Positions 21,425 to 32,639 of a stretch of 64,000 nucleotides of DNA are shown here, piece by piece. This stretch comes from Diphasiastrum complanatum. Lineage: Eukaryota; Streptophyta; Lycopodiopsida; Lycopodiales; Lycopodiaceae. Position numbers and translations under genes: made by a program. Below the pieces are notes generated by a model. The model made no database searches. It was not told the origin of the DNA and was given only the letters and a program-made list of their open reading frames with translations. How positions within the stretch are numbered: position 1 is the first letter of the stretch; every line of letters starts with the position of its first letter. Location: positions 18,163 through 82,162 of the forward strand of contig MU832208.1 of assembly GCA_029204225.1 (NCBI GenBank), read 5' to 3'.

Positions 21425-22779
21425 TTAGTTCTGCTGGACACTCCTTATAGCAATGGCCCCACAGTCACGATAGAATGGTACAAATTTCTCTTCATTTGGA
21501 CATTTTCTAACTCTGTGATTTTCTCCACATGCAAAGCATCCAAGTGATGCTCTGGTCCAGTTTCTAGATGCTTGTTGTTGTGCGACAACATAAATAGCAT
21601 ATTGTTCTGAAGATCCACCTTCTTGATCATTACCATAATTCCATTGTTCGGGATTTTTGTAAGGTTCCGGTTCCATAAATTGGCAGGAGGAGTGGGGTGC
21701 TTTGGTGGGACAGGTAAGGCTAACCTTTCCGGGTATCCAAGAGCAAATTGTCGAGGTCTAGCTGCCGGATTTCCTCCATAATTTGGTTCTCAATATCCCA
21801 TCTGTGCATACCCTTGCTGAATTATCCGAGGATTGAAGTTGCAAAAATCAGTCTCATGATCAGGCGAATTACACAAATGGCATATACCTATTTCCATTCA
21901 TTTTTTCCATTGAGGACACTCATTCACTGTGTGATTTCCTGTACAAATAGAACACCAAACATTTTCTCTAGTAGGAAAAGTCTTTGCAAACTTCTCAGGT
22001 TCCTTGTTCGCTTGTCCATGGAAATCTCCCAATGCTTTGATCTTCTCATCAAATTGCGACTGCAACTTTTCCATCTGTTTCTGCTAGCTCTTCTCGAGTT
22101 TGTCGAACTCGTTAAGCATCATTTCTGCAGTAGCATTGACATTTGTTGATGCAATAGTGGTGGATGTCGTAGTGGTCTGTCCGGCTGTATAAGACAACAT
22201 ACTTATATTTGGCTCATCATATGAATCTTCATCCTCCTCCCGAATTGCATCATCCATAGCATTTTGCAAAAGTGCGTACTCATTATGGTGTTTCAGCTCA
22301 TGTCTGATCCTTTTAGGTAAACCTGTCAAAAATCACATAATCATGGCATTTTTGTTAATCAGCTCAGGTTCACACTCAGATCTGAGGCGTTTTACCCGTT
22401 CAATGTAATCTCGTACCATTTCCCGCTTTCCCATTTTAATTTTACTGAAAATTAGGAAAGGGTCTTCTATAAACTTTCGAGGTTTGAACCGTGTGGTAAG
22501 GGCTCTTTTAACAGTCTCCCAATCTGTACGCTCAATTTCATCTTGATTATAGTACCAATCTTGTGCTGCGTCTGTTAAGGCCATAGGAAAAAGCTTAAGT
22601 TTATCTTGGAAAAAAATTTCACCATAGACTTCACAAGATTCAGAATAGATCTGAAGAAATCTAACTGGATCTTTTAAACCATTGTGTTTGGGTAGATCAA
22701 AATGGGGTGCTCTTGTAACAATAATTGGATTGACTTCCTGAGGAGCACCTCCTACAGGAGTAGCTCGAGGGGCAGCCAT
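21425..22779 (-). pseudogene. Gypsy Gag (inverted copy)
   Basis: The ATG at 22779 is equivalent to 914 of copy A. 22333-22779 is the Gag core ('DLPKHNGLKDPVRFL', 'DAAQDWYYNQDEIERTDW'). A TGA at about 22330 falls where 'MW' is expected. 22084-22329 keeps the acidic linker missing in copy A. Knuckles CSICTGNHTVNEC, CHLCNSPDHETDFC (CX2CX4HX4C) and CFACGENHRVRKC follow, and the fourth is damaged (Cys to Tyr and a shift). It confirms the four-knuckle layout. Confidence 0.87.
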
Positions 22780-23582
22780 CTTCACAGATTAAATCAACAG
22801 ACAATGAGATTGGATCTAGATTTTCAATCAAAACTATCTTAGATCAGATTTGCTAGATCTCTTCCACTTGACAAGAATCATATTCCTATATTGTGAAAAA
22901 GATTCTGAAATTCAACCAATTGATACTTCTCAAAAATGAAAAATTTCTCAAAATCAAAATCAGATTGTATCAGATTTGATCCAAAATTTGACAGGGATTT
23001 GATCTGGAAAATCAGAATCTAAAAATAGAACTGGCAAAGGTTCCCTAGGCGAAGATTCACTCGACAAAGATTCAACAGTGCTATCTTTTATTTAAAAAAA
23101 AACTCTCTGATTAGGGTTTTCTAACAATTTTTATGGAAATAACCTTCACCGAAGTCTCAGGCTCAAAATCTAACATAGATAAAGCTAGGGTAAAACCGGC
23201 GAAGGTTTCTAGCACACAAAAACACAGTAGTTTGGCAAGGGTAAAAATAAAGATTTTCTATGATCTGGATAGGATGAATGTTCGCCAAACTCAAAAATAA
23301 TATTTTAATGTAAATAGAATGATCTGAAAACTTCGCGAAGGTTCCGGCGAAGAATCAAAAGTAATATTGGTATTTTTGCAAAAAAGAGACTTTTTTGACA
23401 AAAATATGACAATATGACAATGATCCTCTGAGAAACCTTCTAATTTGGTAATATTCTTTGTCGACTTGGCAGTAGATAGATCAGAATCACACCTGTGCAT
23501 AGTGAATCAGACGAAGGTTCTTTTTCTGTATTTTTAGGGTGTTGGTGATTTTTTGGTGTTTTTGATGGTTTTTCTGATGTTT
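22780..23582 (-). other. Leader of the inverted Gypsy copy
   Basis: Inverted match of 140-913. The similarity breaks at 23582 ('ctgatgtt'), where the + strand 3' tail of the family begins. This is the right-hand inversion or recombination joint. Confidence 0.72.
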
Positions 23583-23733
23583 CGCACAATTTAGATTTCA
23601 ACACTGCCCGACTCGATTTCATGGAGAAGGTGCAGTATCATTTAATAAAGATTCGACGTGAATGAAATAAAAGCCCACAATAACTACGTCTCGTAGGGTT
23701 CATGGGACCGCCACCAATTTTGGTGGGGGATAC
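23583..23733 (+). other. 3' internal tail and polypurine tract before LTR C
   Basis: Starts CGCACAATTTAG and matches 16875-17026 of element A up to the TGGTGGGGGATAC tract. No coding potential. Confidence 0.75.
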
Positions 23734-24035
23734 TGTCGGAGGATTTGCAAATCCCACGACAACCCTAACCCTAGTTAATAAGTGAGAGAGATTTGGCACC
23801 CTGCGTGTGTAAGTCCAACCCGATGATCACATAAAGATTTGATTAGCTGAAAGTCAATAAAAGGACTTTAGGCCTTTTTTGCGGGACTTTTAATGTTGCA
23901 GGGCCTAAATGTCAAGTTAGTGAATAAAGTTGGGTTTCCCTCCAATTTGGATGGTTCCCACTCTTTTTTAAATTTGAATAATTAGGAAGGTAGAAATGGA
24001 CCAATAGGATTCAAAGGCCAAGGTCCTCCTCTCTA

Positions 24036-24046
24036 CTATAAAAAGG
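24036..24046 (+). promoter_or_regulatory. TATA box in Gypsy LTR C
   Basis: CTATAAAAAGG, the best TATA-like sequence in the Gypsy LTRs, followed by the rest of the LTR. It falls in the block deleted from LTR A. Inferred from sequence only. Confidence 0.6.
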
Positions 24047-24156
24047 GACCAACTCGAGCTCCTACACATGTACATTTCTTCATTTCAATAAAGCAGATTG
24101 GTTCTCTTGTGAAATGGATTTATGAATGTCCTTGGTCTCTATCACTTTTCCTTCTC

Positions 24157-24159
<3 letters not shown>

Positions 24160-24225
<66 letters not shown>
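24160..24225. repeat. (TG)n-(GA)n compound microsatellite in LTR C
   Basis: About 20 TG units followed by about 12 GA units. At the same place LTR A has no such run, so the expansion arose in this copy. Confidence 0.95.
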
Positions 24226-24446
24226 TAATCTATCTTCATTGTGGATCTAGTGTCAATGGATGTAGTGTTAATGCTTAGGGTTAATGGATGTTAGAATTAA
24301 ATTTGGATCTTCCATTCATGCTGAAATCTGAACTATACTATCGCTCTCATGGGAACGAATCTACGTGTGACAACTAACTTCATCTCCTCGATGCTAGATT
24401 GATTAGATCTTGGGTCGAGGATAGGCAAGAAAAGAAACCCACTACA

Positions 24447-24929
24447 TATGGTCAAACTAGCTACATTGTTTTACATCATTTTGATGATGGAGTTGTACTA
24501 GCATTCTTGGCTGGTTTTGCTGATGGAAATGAAGCTATCAGAGGTTCATTATATCATTCATGATCAAGTCATCAAGTGATGATGGAATATTGTGGTAAGA
24601 TGGAGATGGAGGCTCATCCATGGAGTTTCATGGTGGATACATGGCAAGAAAGGACAAAGAGGGAGGATACATGTAAGCAATAGTTGATCACTCATATTTA
24701 TTGTTTGGTTGATGTAATTTTTCAGAGAGTTCAAAGTTGATAGCATGGAGGAATCATCTTATTTATATTCTATTTGGTTCTTCATGTTCTTTTCACATCT
24801 TGACATGTAAAATTGATGTAAGAAATAGTGAAGCATCCCATGTGGACACTGTTCTCTATATCAATTATGGAAGCTACTTTAAAACCATGGAAAAGAGGTC
24901 TATACTTAGGATGGAGATCATTCTAAAGT
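24447..24929. other. Unassigned sequence between LTR C and Copia scrap
   Basis: No gene seen. The short ORFs on both strands (24564-24746, 24737-24997) resemble nothing I know. The last part may be decayed Copia RNase H. Confidence 0.5.
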
Positions 24930-25164
24930 TGGATCAAATTTCTATGGTCAAAACTATGCTAGGAGCAAGCATATTGAGGTGGCATATCAATTTGTGAGGG
25001 AGCAAGTCATGGCAAAGGAGGTGGAGCTTCAACATGTACCTTCAAAGGAATGTGTACCTGATATCTTTACCAAAGCATTGGGAAAAGACTTGTTTACAAA
25101 GCATAGGACTCACTTGGAATATTCTCAAAGTCTATGCTGTATAGATCTCATGATGGGCATTTGA
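24930..25164 (+). pseudogene. Copia RNase H C-terminal fragment
   Basis: 'FYGQNYARSKHIEVAYQF', 'REQVMAKEVELQHVPS' and 'DIFTKALGKDLF' are the standard end of Copia RNase H, here across one frame change. It is an isolated scrap: no LTR or other pol domain is seen next to it. Confidence 0.88.
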
Positions 25165-26371
25165 ATCCACGAAAGCCTATCTTTTTTTTGTACTCTTGAT
25201 TCAAATGTGTATACAAACTTCTATAATATATGCTCAATTGGTTGTTGCATTTAGGCTCCTTTAGAATATAAAAATAACAAATATACATGATTTTTTTCTT
25301 CTAAATTTTATGTCATAGTGACTTTGCTTTATTTGATTAGTATGTAATTTTAGCATTTGGACAATTGTTCTTTTATTCATTAGTTTAATTTTTAGAGTAT
25401 TTAACATTTATTTCATAAAATGGTTGATTCTAATAAATGGAAATAAAAAAGGCCTTTCAAGTTTTTGCTATCATACACTATGTTTATGTGTGGATCAATT
25501 AGACTTAGACTAGCTAATACATATAATATATGATCTCTGAGTCACTTTCAAATTTGGCTATCATTGTATGGGGCTAGCTTGCAATCCTAGTTGCCCATCA
25601 AGCGTAAAATTGTTGAAACCAGTGTGCACAAGCTCCCATAATGTCAAGATAGACTATTTGCACAAACTCCAATAATGTGAATATAGGTTCTTGCTACCTG
25701 AATCTAATGTCAATCAAGCTTGAGCATTTATCTCTCTAAATATTCTCTCTCCTAGTTGGTAGTTCTTAGGACTTTTGGGAATCCAAATTTTCTCTAATGA
25801 TGTGTCTACCTTTCTACATGAGTGCTCCAACAAGGTTATTGCCATTCCTTTTATAAATCTTTCTATCTATTTCTAGTCAGTAGTTCAAGAAACAAAAAAA
25901 AAAAAGAGAAAGCAAACTAAGGCATTAACATGGTATAAAAAGTAGCAAAGGATGAACACATGCAAAACATAATGCTTGTCACAAAATACAAATTAATAGT
26001 TTTGCTAAGAATATCAAGTCAAACTCATCTACCTTGAAGGCATAAGAAATGATATGAACATAATGATAGTCAATCAAAATATTAAAATGAATGTTGAGCT
26101 CTATGCTTTCTTCACCAAAGAATATGTCAGAATGGATAAATTCAATATAGAGGAACACCTCTAGCCATACTAGTTGCTTCTACATCGATAAATACAATAC
26201 TTGATCCTTAGCAAGATACAATGGTTAAAAAGAAAGTTTGACCTAGATGGCGTTTATGCTTCTATGTTTCGGGCTAGCAAGCAAGTTGCTCAATTTTCAC
26301 AAACTCACTTTTGCTCATCCATAAAGAATGACATTCAACGTTATGAACCAAGCATTGGGTACAAAATTCCT
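25165..26371. other. Gene-free AT-rich stretch downstream of the ERF gene
   Basis: No ORF, RNA gene or repeat recognised. It lies 3' of the ERF gene and should contain its 3' UTR and poly(A) region, which I could not locate precisely. Confidence 0.55.
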
Positions 26372-27811
26372 TCAATTTACAGCACATAGTGGTGGAAGAT
26401 CCCAAGAATTCCACATGGCTTCTTGACTTTGATTGTCTACGTTTATGTTAGACTCATGGTCTGGGGTCATTGTTTCTTGTTGGTCTATGTTGATACGTGC
26501 AGTCCACACGGAGTTGTTTGTTTTAGTAGATTGAGATGCACGTTGAGCATAAAAAGAGGGGGGTAGGGAAAGTGATGGTGATGACATGGCATTACGCGAC
26601 AACAAAAGACACTCTTGAACACCATTCATGAGATAGAGAGATGCAGAGGATTGTCGCTCATACATCATGCGCTTGACATGCTCTCTCAATATAGAGCTCT
26701 CCTCATAATGATGGTTTGAGCTATCTGACGATTCATCTCTTGAGCTGGCAAAATCTAGTACTGGCAAGATCGGCTCATGTGGAAGGTCATTATTGAGACT
26801 TTTTGGCATGACAATGTCATCACAAATTTCGAAAGGTGATTCAATGGGACAACGTGTGTCATCTAGAGAGGAGACATCACTATGTATGTCACTAGCATTT
26901 CCATATTGTGCATGTAGCATCTCATTATCCTGATGTGGGGATGTATCTAATGATGAACAAAAGTCGATCCGAGCACATGAGGGTAACTCTTTTCGACACA
27001 ACAGTTGTGTGCTTCCAAGATGATCTTCTAAAAGGCCGCCAAAGTTATCCTCTTGAAACATAGAGGATCCATAATACCTCTCTCTATACATTTTCAGGAG
27101 GGTAAGAAGAGATTCTTGCTGCATCTTGCTTCCATCAACATGGTGGTGGCTGTCATAGGCATAAGTAGAGTAGATCATAGGAGGTTGGATTTCAGCTGGA
27201 GGTGAGAGCTGCATCAGGGAAGTACTTCCACCAGATGCCAAATTCTGCTGAGGCTTGATCGAGGACGCTTCCACAACGCTGGGCTCTGTTGCCTTGGCCT
27301 TGGATGCGCTCATGCGACGGAGGTTGAGAAGACGTGCAGCCTTGGATGGCAGCAGAGATGCTCCTGAGGCGGTGGAGTTGGCAGGCAGGAAATTGGTGCG
27401 GGTGTTGGTGCCGCGGAGGAGGCATGCAGCCTCATCGTAGGCACGGGCAGCATCCTCGGCCCTGTCGAAGGTGCCCAGCCACAGCCGAATCTTTTGCGTT
27501 GTGTCTTTGATCTCCGCTACCCACCTCCCCGATGGGCGCTGCCTTACCCCCACAAATCTCTTCTTGCTTCTGCTCCCTTTCCTCCCACTGCCCTTGCCTG
27601 CCAATGCGGCCTGCTTCTCCCCCTTGGACGCCTTGACACCCTTGCTGGGAATGCCTGAAGACACATCGGGTGATGAGGGCGTCGCCACAATCCCAACTGC
27701 AGAAATGCCTGATTTCGAGCAGCTCGTGATGGAGTAATTCGCAGAACTACATATTCCGTCGCGATTGCTCGCAGCGCCATTGCTGCTGCTGAATGGGAAT
27801 CGGCGATCCAT
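26372..27811 (-). CDS. AP2/ERF transcription factor, RAP2-11/ERN-like (group Vb)
   Basis: 479 codons, no intron, start chosen at the first ATG (27811). The frame is open further upstream but without an ATG. One AP2/ERF DNA-binding domain at residues about 84-141: '[19 protein letters not shown]' (YRG element) and '[20 protein letters not shown]' (RAYD element). Val and Asp at the two type-defining positions, plus '[13 protein letters not shown]' and '[11 protein letters not shown]', match ERF group Vb (RAP2-11, legume ERN). A Lys/Arg/Gly-rich segment before the domain is a likely nuclear signal. The long Ser-rich C-terminal part ends in '[10 protein letters not shown]', a Trp-rich tail that may be a regulatory motif. 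Group Vb proteins bind GCC-like boxes; which genes it controls cannot be told. It is the only intact gene in the window. Confidence 0.95.
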   Translation of the reverse strand: MDRRFPFSSSNGAASNRDGICSSANYSITSCSKSGISAVGIVATPSSPDVSSGIPSKGVKASKGEKQAALAGKGSGRKGSRSKKRFVGVRQRPSGRWVAEIKDTTQKIRLWLGTFDRAEDAARAYDEAACLLRGTNTRTNFLPANSTASGASLLPSKAARLLNLRRMSASKAKATEPSVVEASSIKPQQNLASGGSTSLMQLSPPAEIQPPMIYSTYAYDSHHHVDGSKMQQESLLTLLKMYRERYYGSSMFQEDNFGGLLEDHLGSTQLLCRKELPSCARIDFCSSLDTSPHQDNEMLHAQYGNASDIHSDVSSLDDTRCPIESPFEICDDIVMPKSLNNDLPHEPILPVLDFASSRDESSDSSNHHYEESSILREHVKRMMYERQSSASLYLMNGVQECLLLSRNAMSSPSLSLPPSFYAQRASQSTKTNNSVWTARINIDQQETMTPDHESNINVDNQSQEAMWNSWDLPPLCAVN

Positions 27812-27879
27812 ACTCTGCTCTTCAGATTCGTATCTCAACACACGACTCCTCCGCTCTTCAAATCAGCTCTAACCCACAG

Positions 27880-28190
27880 TAGAGAGATCACTATCACTCA
27901 CTCTCCAGCAACGATCAGCTATTATCGGCTCTCTACAGACTATCACTCGCTATTGGCAGCAGTCTACAGACTATCACTCACTCTACAGCAGCGATCAGCT
28001 ATTATCAACAGTCCACAGACTCACTCACTCTCCAACAATAATTTTCAGCTCTTATGAGCACTCCACAGGCTACCAATCACTCTCCAGTAAAAATTATCAA
28101 ATCTTATGATCACTCTACAGACTATCACTCACTCTACAAACTATCTATTATGCACTCTCCATCAATGATCAGCTAATGATCCTCCTACAC
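27880..28190 (-). repeat. Degenerate tandem repeat in the ERF promoter or 5' leader
   Basis: Variants of 'tatcactcactctccagca' and 'cgatcagctattat' alternate at least five times with a spacing of about 50-80 bp, beginning some 70 bp upstream of the ERF ATG. Copies are imperfect. It may be transcribed as 5' UTR or lie in the promoter. Confidence 0.75.
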
Positions 28191-28760
28191 TAAGAAGCTG
28201 ACAAACCACCCTCCTAGCTACTGATTTTCATGCTACTCACCACCAAAACTGGGGCTATTTCTCCCTCTTCTTCCTTTTCCTCGCTATTTCTCTCGCCTGA
28301 TCTGCCAACAATGAACTTCTCCCTCGCACGGCAGCCTTTCTAGTAGCGATGGGCAGAAAGGGTTGAAAAGAAGGAAAATAACAAAACACTTGAGGAGGCA
28401 CCTGAAGACGCCAAGTGGCAGCCTCAGAGAGATAGAATCCCGGGGGACCAATCATGGTGTCTGAGTCCCTCTTTGGCCTTTTTCTTGTTGGAAGTAAGCC
28501 ACCAACCAATAGGTGCTCACAAAAAGCTTTTTTTTTCAACTATCCAAATTTTTCCCCCTTTCATAATTTGACGGGAATTATGCAGAGCAAAACCCATCAA
28601 CAATAGTCGTCGTTCAATAAGTCGTGAGCTCATTTGGATTTTGTTTCAAGCTCATTTGGATTTTGTTTCCTCTTTGTGATATTCCGACATGTGGTGAGTT
28701 GATGTATCATGCTTCAATTGGGGTCACCCACCCACGTTCAATTCTCTGCACCAACAAGCA
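28191..28760. other. Upstream region of the ERF gene, no gene
   Basis: No protein family recognised. It probably holds the ERF promoter, but no clear TATA box was identified on the - strand. The ORF at 28255-28539 resembles nothing known. Confidence 0.45.
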
Positions 28761-28762
28761 TG

Positions 28763-28811
<49 letters not shown>
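28761..28811. repeat. (CT)n microsatellite
   Basis: About 24 CT units with one early interruption (CG). On the ERF coding strand it is (GA)n, about 0.95 kb upstream of the start codon. Confidence 0.95.
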
Positions 28812-28815
<4 letters not shown>

Positions 28816-31800
28816 AGGGTTTAATTCCAATGCAGTATAGATATGAGAACATACAAGATAATTAAGCCTTTCATTCTAAGAAGGGACATGCTTTTCAAGC
28901 CCATCATGGCCACAAGAACGACCAAGTATATCTTAAGTAGGTAAAGAAGAACACAAACTTACCATGTAAAAACAAGATGTCTCCATGATTTTTAAACCAT
29001 GGAAAACCTCAGACCTCGAAGCCTTGCACAATTTGAGAAACTAGGCTAATGGATAGTAAAAGTGACCTACATGATTTTTTGCCCCATGAAAAAGTGCTAT
29101 TTCCAAGGTTTGAGAAACAATTCGTAAGGTCGGTATCAAACATTGGAAAAAGCCCCCCTATCGAGCTTTGCATTGTACAAGAAACTCATTGGTGCTTAAG
29201 TGCAATAGGGTTTTTTAAAAGCCAAAGGTTGAAAACTTATCTGACTTAATTTCAATCAATTGAAATTATAGTATTTTGATATTTAGGTTACTTTCATCTC
29301 GACTTTGTTTGTAGGGCGACAGTGCATTTGTTGTTATGCCAAAGATTTGATATCGCAAAACTTAGAAGGAAGTACATTTCTCCATTGGATTGTGAGATGA
29401 GCATAGCACTTTTAGAACACAAGATTTGAGCAACAACATGATATTGGACCGCATAAAACCATGACCAACTTTAATTTGCCACTCCCATCGGAAGAATCAA
29501 GATAAGAGTCAAAGAGAAAACTTATAAACCTACAAAATTCTGCCACTAAGGTATGCTAGTTTTGTTTGTTGTAATGTAAAAAAGCATTGAAAACTTGCAC
29601 ATTGAAATATATGTCTAGAGATATAAAGTTGGTAAACTTATCACCTACAAAAGGGGCAAAACATGCACATTTTCAAAACCTACAAATTATTTGTTTAAGA
29701 TAGGTCAATTTCCATTTTGGTAGGTTTATTATTAAGAATAAATGATTTTTCTTGAGCACTAGTGTTAATCACCAAAAGCCAATAGTATCCATTAGTGTCC
29801 AATAGCCAGTCAGTGAATTTCAATTTTGATATGCCAATTTTGTAGGTAATAAAAAAGTAATTGTCTCAAGATGAAAAGGATTTAATTTTTTCTAGTCAAA
29901 TTGTGATAGGAAATTGATGGAAGTTGAAGGTTAGAAAAGAAGAGAAATGGTTATGTTGGAAATGGGACGAAAATGGTTCTCGAAGAAAAAAAAAAAACTT
30001 GAGCTTTATTAGATAATTATTTAAGCTCTCAAATTAAGCCACAGAAAGAGGATCCACCCTATGGGACTTTGTCGATCATGACAAATGCTCAAAGTAGCAT
30101 ATCCATGCAAACCCAAAATTGAAGATACACATTAACATTTTGTATGACATATTGAGTATCATGTTGAATGACGTATTGAGTGTGTGGTCCCTTGTCACAA
30201 TGATAAGTGTCCCCAAGAAAGAGATACACACCGTATCTCATAGTTTACAATTCTGGCATAATTTTGCAAAACTCTCCTTGTACAAGTCCTTGTCTCAATT
30301 ATGCACAATTGTTAGACCTTTAAGTATTGTGATTTTATGCATTGTAGTCCTTGTCTCACTTCTTTGAACTTAGCTTGGCCTTCCAAGTATTCCATTTGGA
30401 GGGCGATCAAAGTCTCAATAATCCGACTACCAAATATGAACTACATCATTGTCATTTTGCACACAACAAAATTTGGCCTTCTTGTCATCCCTTGTTGAAT
30501 CCAAGTGGAGTGAAGACTAGCATGGGTACAAAATTATTGTTATTCTCCATTCCAATACTACCAGAATTGTCAATTTAAATCATGCACTAATTTATGACTT
30601 TACAAAATCAATATTTTTGAGAGAAAACAAACAAAATCTACATTCCATCTTTGAATTGCAAAAGAGTTTCACTTTTGTTTTATGTTGAAGAAAGAATGTT
30701 CAAAGCCCAATATGTTTGTTAAAAAAATATGAACTTTCATCCCTTTAAGCATACTTGTTTTGATCTTGTATATCTATGTGAGCTCAAGTGTGATATAACT
30801 CCATCCCTTGAAGTCAAGCCATCCAACAATCCCTCCGACATGTTTTCTCTTCTAGGTCCTTATTTGTGTGCTGAAATTGGAGTCGAGCCTCGACATCATG
30901 GAGAGGAAAGGAGGCCTAACCAGCTTATTACTTATTGAAGAACTCTTTAAGCCAATCATTTACTATAACAGTTGGTGTCTATTTGTCATACAAAACCATT
31001 TTACAGAGTTTGCAATTCCCATCTTGACAAAAGAATGAAAGGCATGTGTCCAGTCACCGTAATGTAGATTGAGACATTAAAATTCTAGGTAACATGTTTT
31101 TTTGGGGGTAGCTACCATGGGTGGTATTCACATCCATGCAAAATGCTTAATCAATGAATGATTAGAAAGTGATGGAGGTCTCACAAATAAGCATAAACTA
31201 TTAAAATAATGACTTAAAATCAATTCAAATCTAGCTTGCCTTGGCAAGAGCTCCACTTGTCGCAAGGATTTATGATCAAACTTAAATCTGATGGTGTAGC
31301 CACCTACCAAGACCTAGAAATTAAATGTTTTTAGCTTTCCATCAAGTCATAAATCACCATACATTGAAAGTGCAAATAGTGTAGAAACAACACCACAAAG
31401 TAATGTCTTGAAAAGTTATAAGATTAATGTACACAAGCATGCTACAGATCATAAAAAATTATCACACAGAAAGCTTGTAGTTAAGGAGTAATCACAAGAC
31501 GCATAACTCTGAAAACAGTGCATTTGAAAATTATCTAAGCTAGAGCACAAAATATATGTCATTAACATGGCAACTAAAACAATAGCATGGATGGAAACTC
31601 AATTTTACATTGTTTTGGATCTCTCGAGCCCCAATGATGAGTAAAATTGAGATTTTCCTTCATGAATAGTTTTGGTCTATCATTTGCTTGATGATTGCCA
31701 TTGGAATATGGTTTTTTGTAATCATTAGAAGGTTTGGATGGTGATGGTACAATACACATGCTACAGCAGGCCGTACATCCACACTTGGGAGGGATTTTGC

Positions 31801-32639
31801 ATGATTTTGGAGCCAATTTGTGGAGTTGCTAGAAATCAATAGATTGATTTCTTACCTAGCTATTGGATATTGTTTGGACCTTAATTAGGTGCTTTCTCCA
31901 TAATTTCTAGGATCAATTGAACTTATTTTGCTGAATCCAAGAAATGAGCTATAAATCATGCTGGATAATAGATTTTGATGCAATTCAAGCATATGATTGT
32001 TGTCTAGACATAATCTATGATTAGCACCTTCAATTTTTTATGTAATTGAGTGAAGAGGGATCGAATGGAATTTTATTTATAGTTCTATTAGCTTCAAAAT
32101 CCGAGTTGAGGTCATCTCTTATCAATTGGATCAAAATAGCAACTTTTTTTTGTGCTTCCTTCTTTTTGGTGCTACTCGATTTGTGGAGTCCATCACAAAG
32201 AATAATTTTCAATCATTCAATAGGAAGGTAGATCACCATTCTTGGTGCTGTAATAGGTCGTTCTTAGGCATATTAAGGTCCTTGAAAGTCATTTTTAGGG
32301 TCAGCCCAAGATTTTTGAAAAGTACTCATCATATATTGCAATTCTAGATAAGATTGTGATCACTTTTGCTTGTTTTGGTGAAATAGTTTGGATTAATTAT
32401 TGCATAGTGATTCAACCTGTTATAGGAATGATTTGAAGAGGCATTTATGTGCATTTGATTCCTTTTGGTTCAGGTCAGATGAATCCAAGTATCTTGTGAA
32501 GTCGAGATCAAGTAGGAGGCAATTCTACATCCAATTTTTACTCCAATTCAAGCTAGTTTCCATTTTTCTTGTTTCAAATAGATTTGATTTAGCTCAAAAT
32601 CAAGTAGGATCTTGTTGAGAGGTCAAGGTTTGATTCTTC
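28812..32639. other. Long stretch without recognisable genes
   Basis: 3.8 kb of AT-rich sequence. All ORFs are under 85 codons and resemble nothing known. The Cys-containing ORF at 31574-31816 (-) was examined and not accepted. The last kilobase may be the leader of the Copia fragment that follows. No tRNA or rRNA signature. Confidence 0.5.

Larger units (their letters stand above)
17991..23582 (-). mobile_element. Inverted internal segment of the same Gypsy family
   Basis: On the - strand: leader (from 23582), gag, protease, a remnant of the RT end, RNase H, integrase, then a non-coding tail. It has no LTRs of its own in this orientation. The flanks are + strand LTR B on the left and a + strand 3' tail plus LTR C on the right. 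It shares leader, gag and protease with element A and retains the pol domains A has lost. An internal inversion or a recombination product is the simplest reading. Confidence 0.8.
23734..24446 (+). repeat. LTR C, full-length Gypsy LTR
   Basis: 713 bp, TGTCGGAGGA to CCCACTACA. The longest of the three LTRs. It keeps the promoter block missing from LTR A, and it contains a (TG)n(GA)n microsatellite. Confidence 0.88.

Noticed and set aside
27192-27780. ORFs on both strands inside the ERF coding region
   Set aside because: They are other-frame shadows of the conserved AP2/ERF sequence and resemble nothing on their own.
31574-31816. Small Cys-containing ORF 'CGCTACCSMC' on the - strand, peptide-like
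   Set aside because: No signal peptide, no conserved Cys spacing known to me, and no supporting context. Most likely chance.
28812-32639. Possible hidden exons of a host gene
   Set aside because: No frame with a recognisable domain or a convincing splice pattern was seen, so no gene is called.
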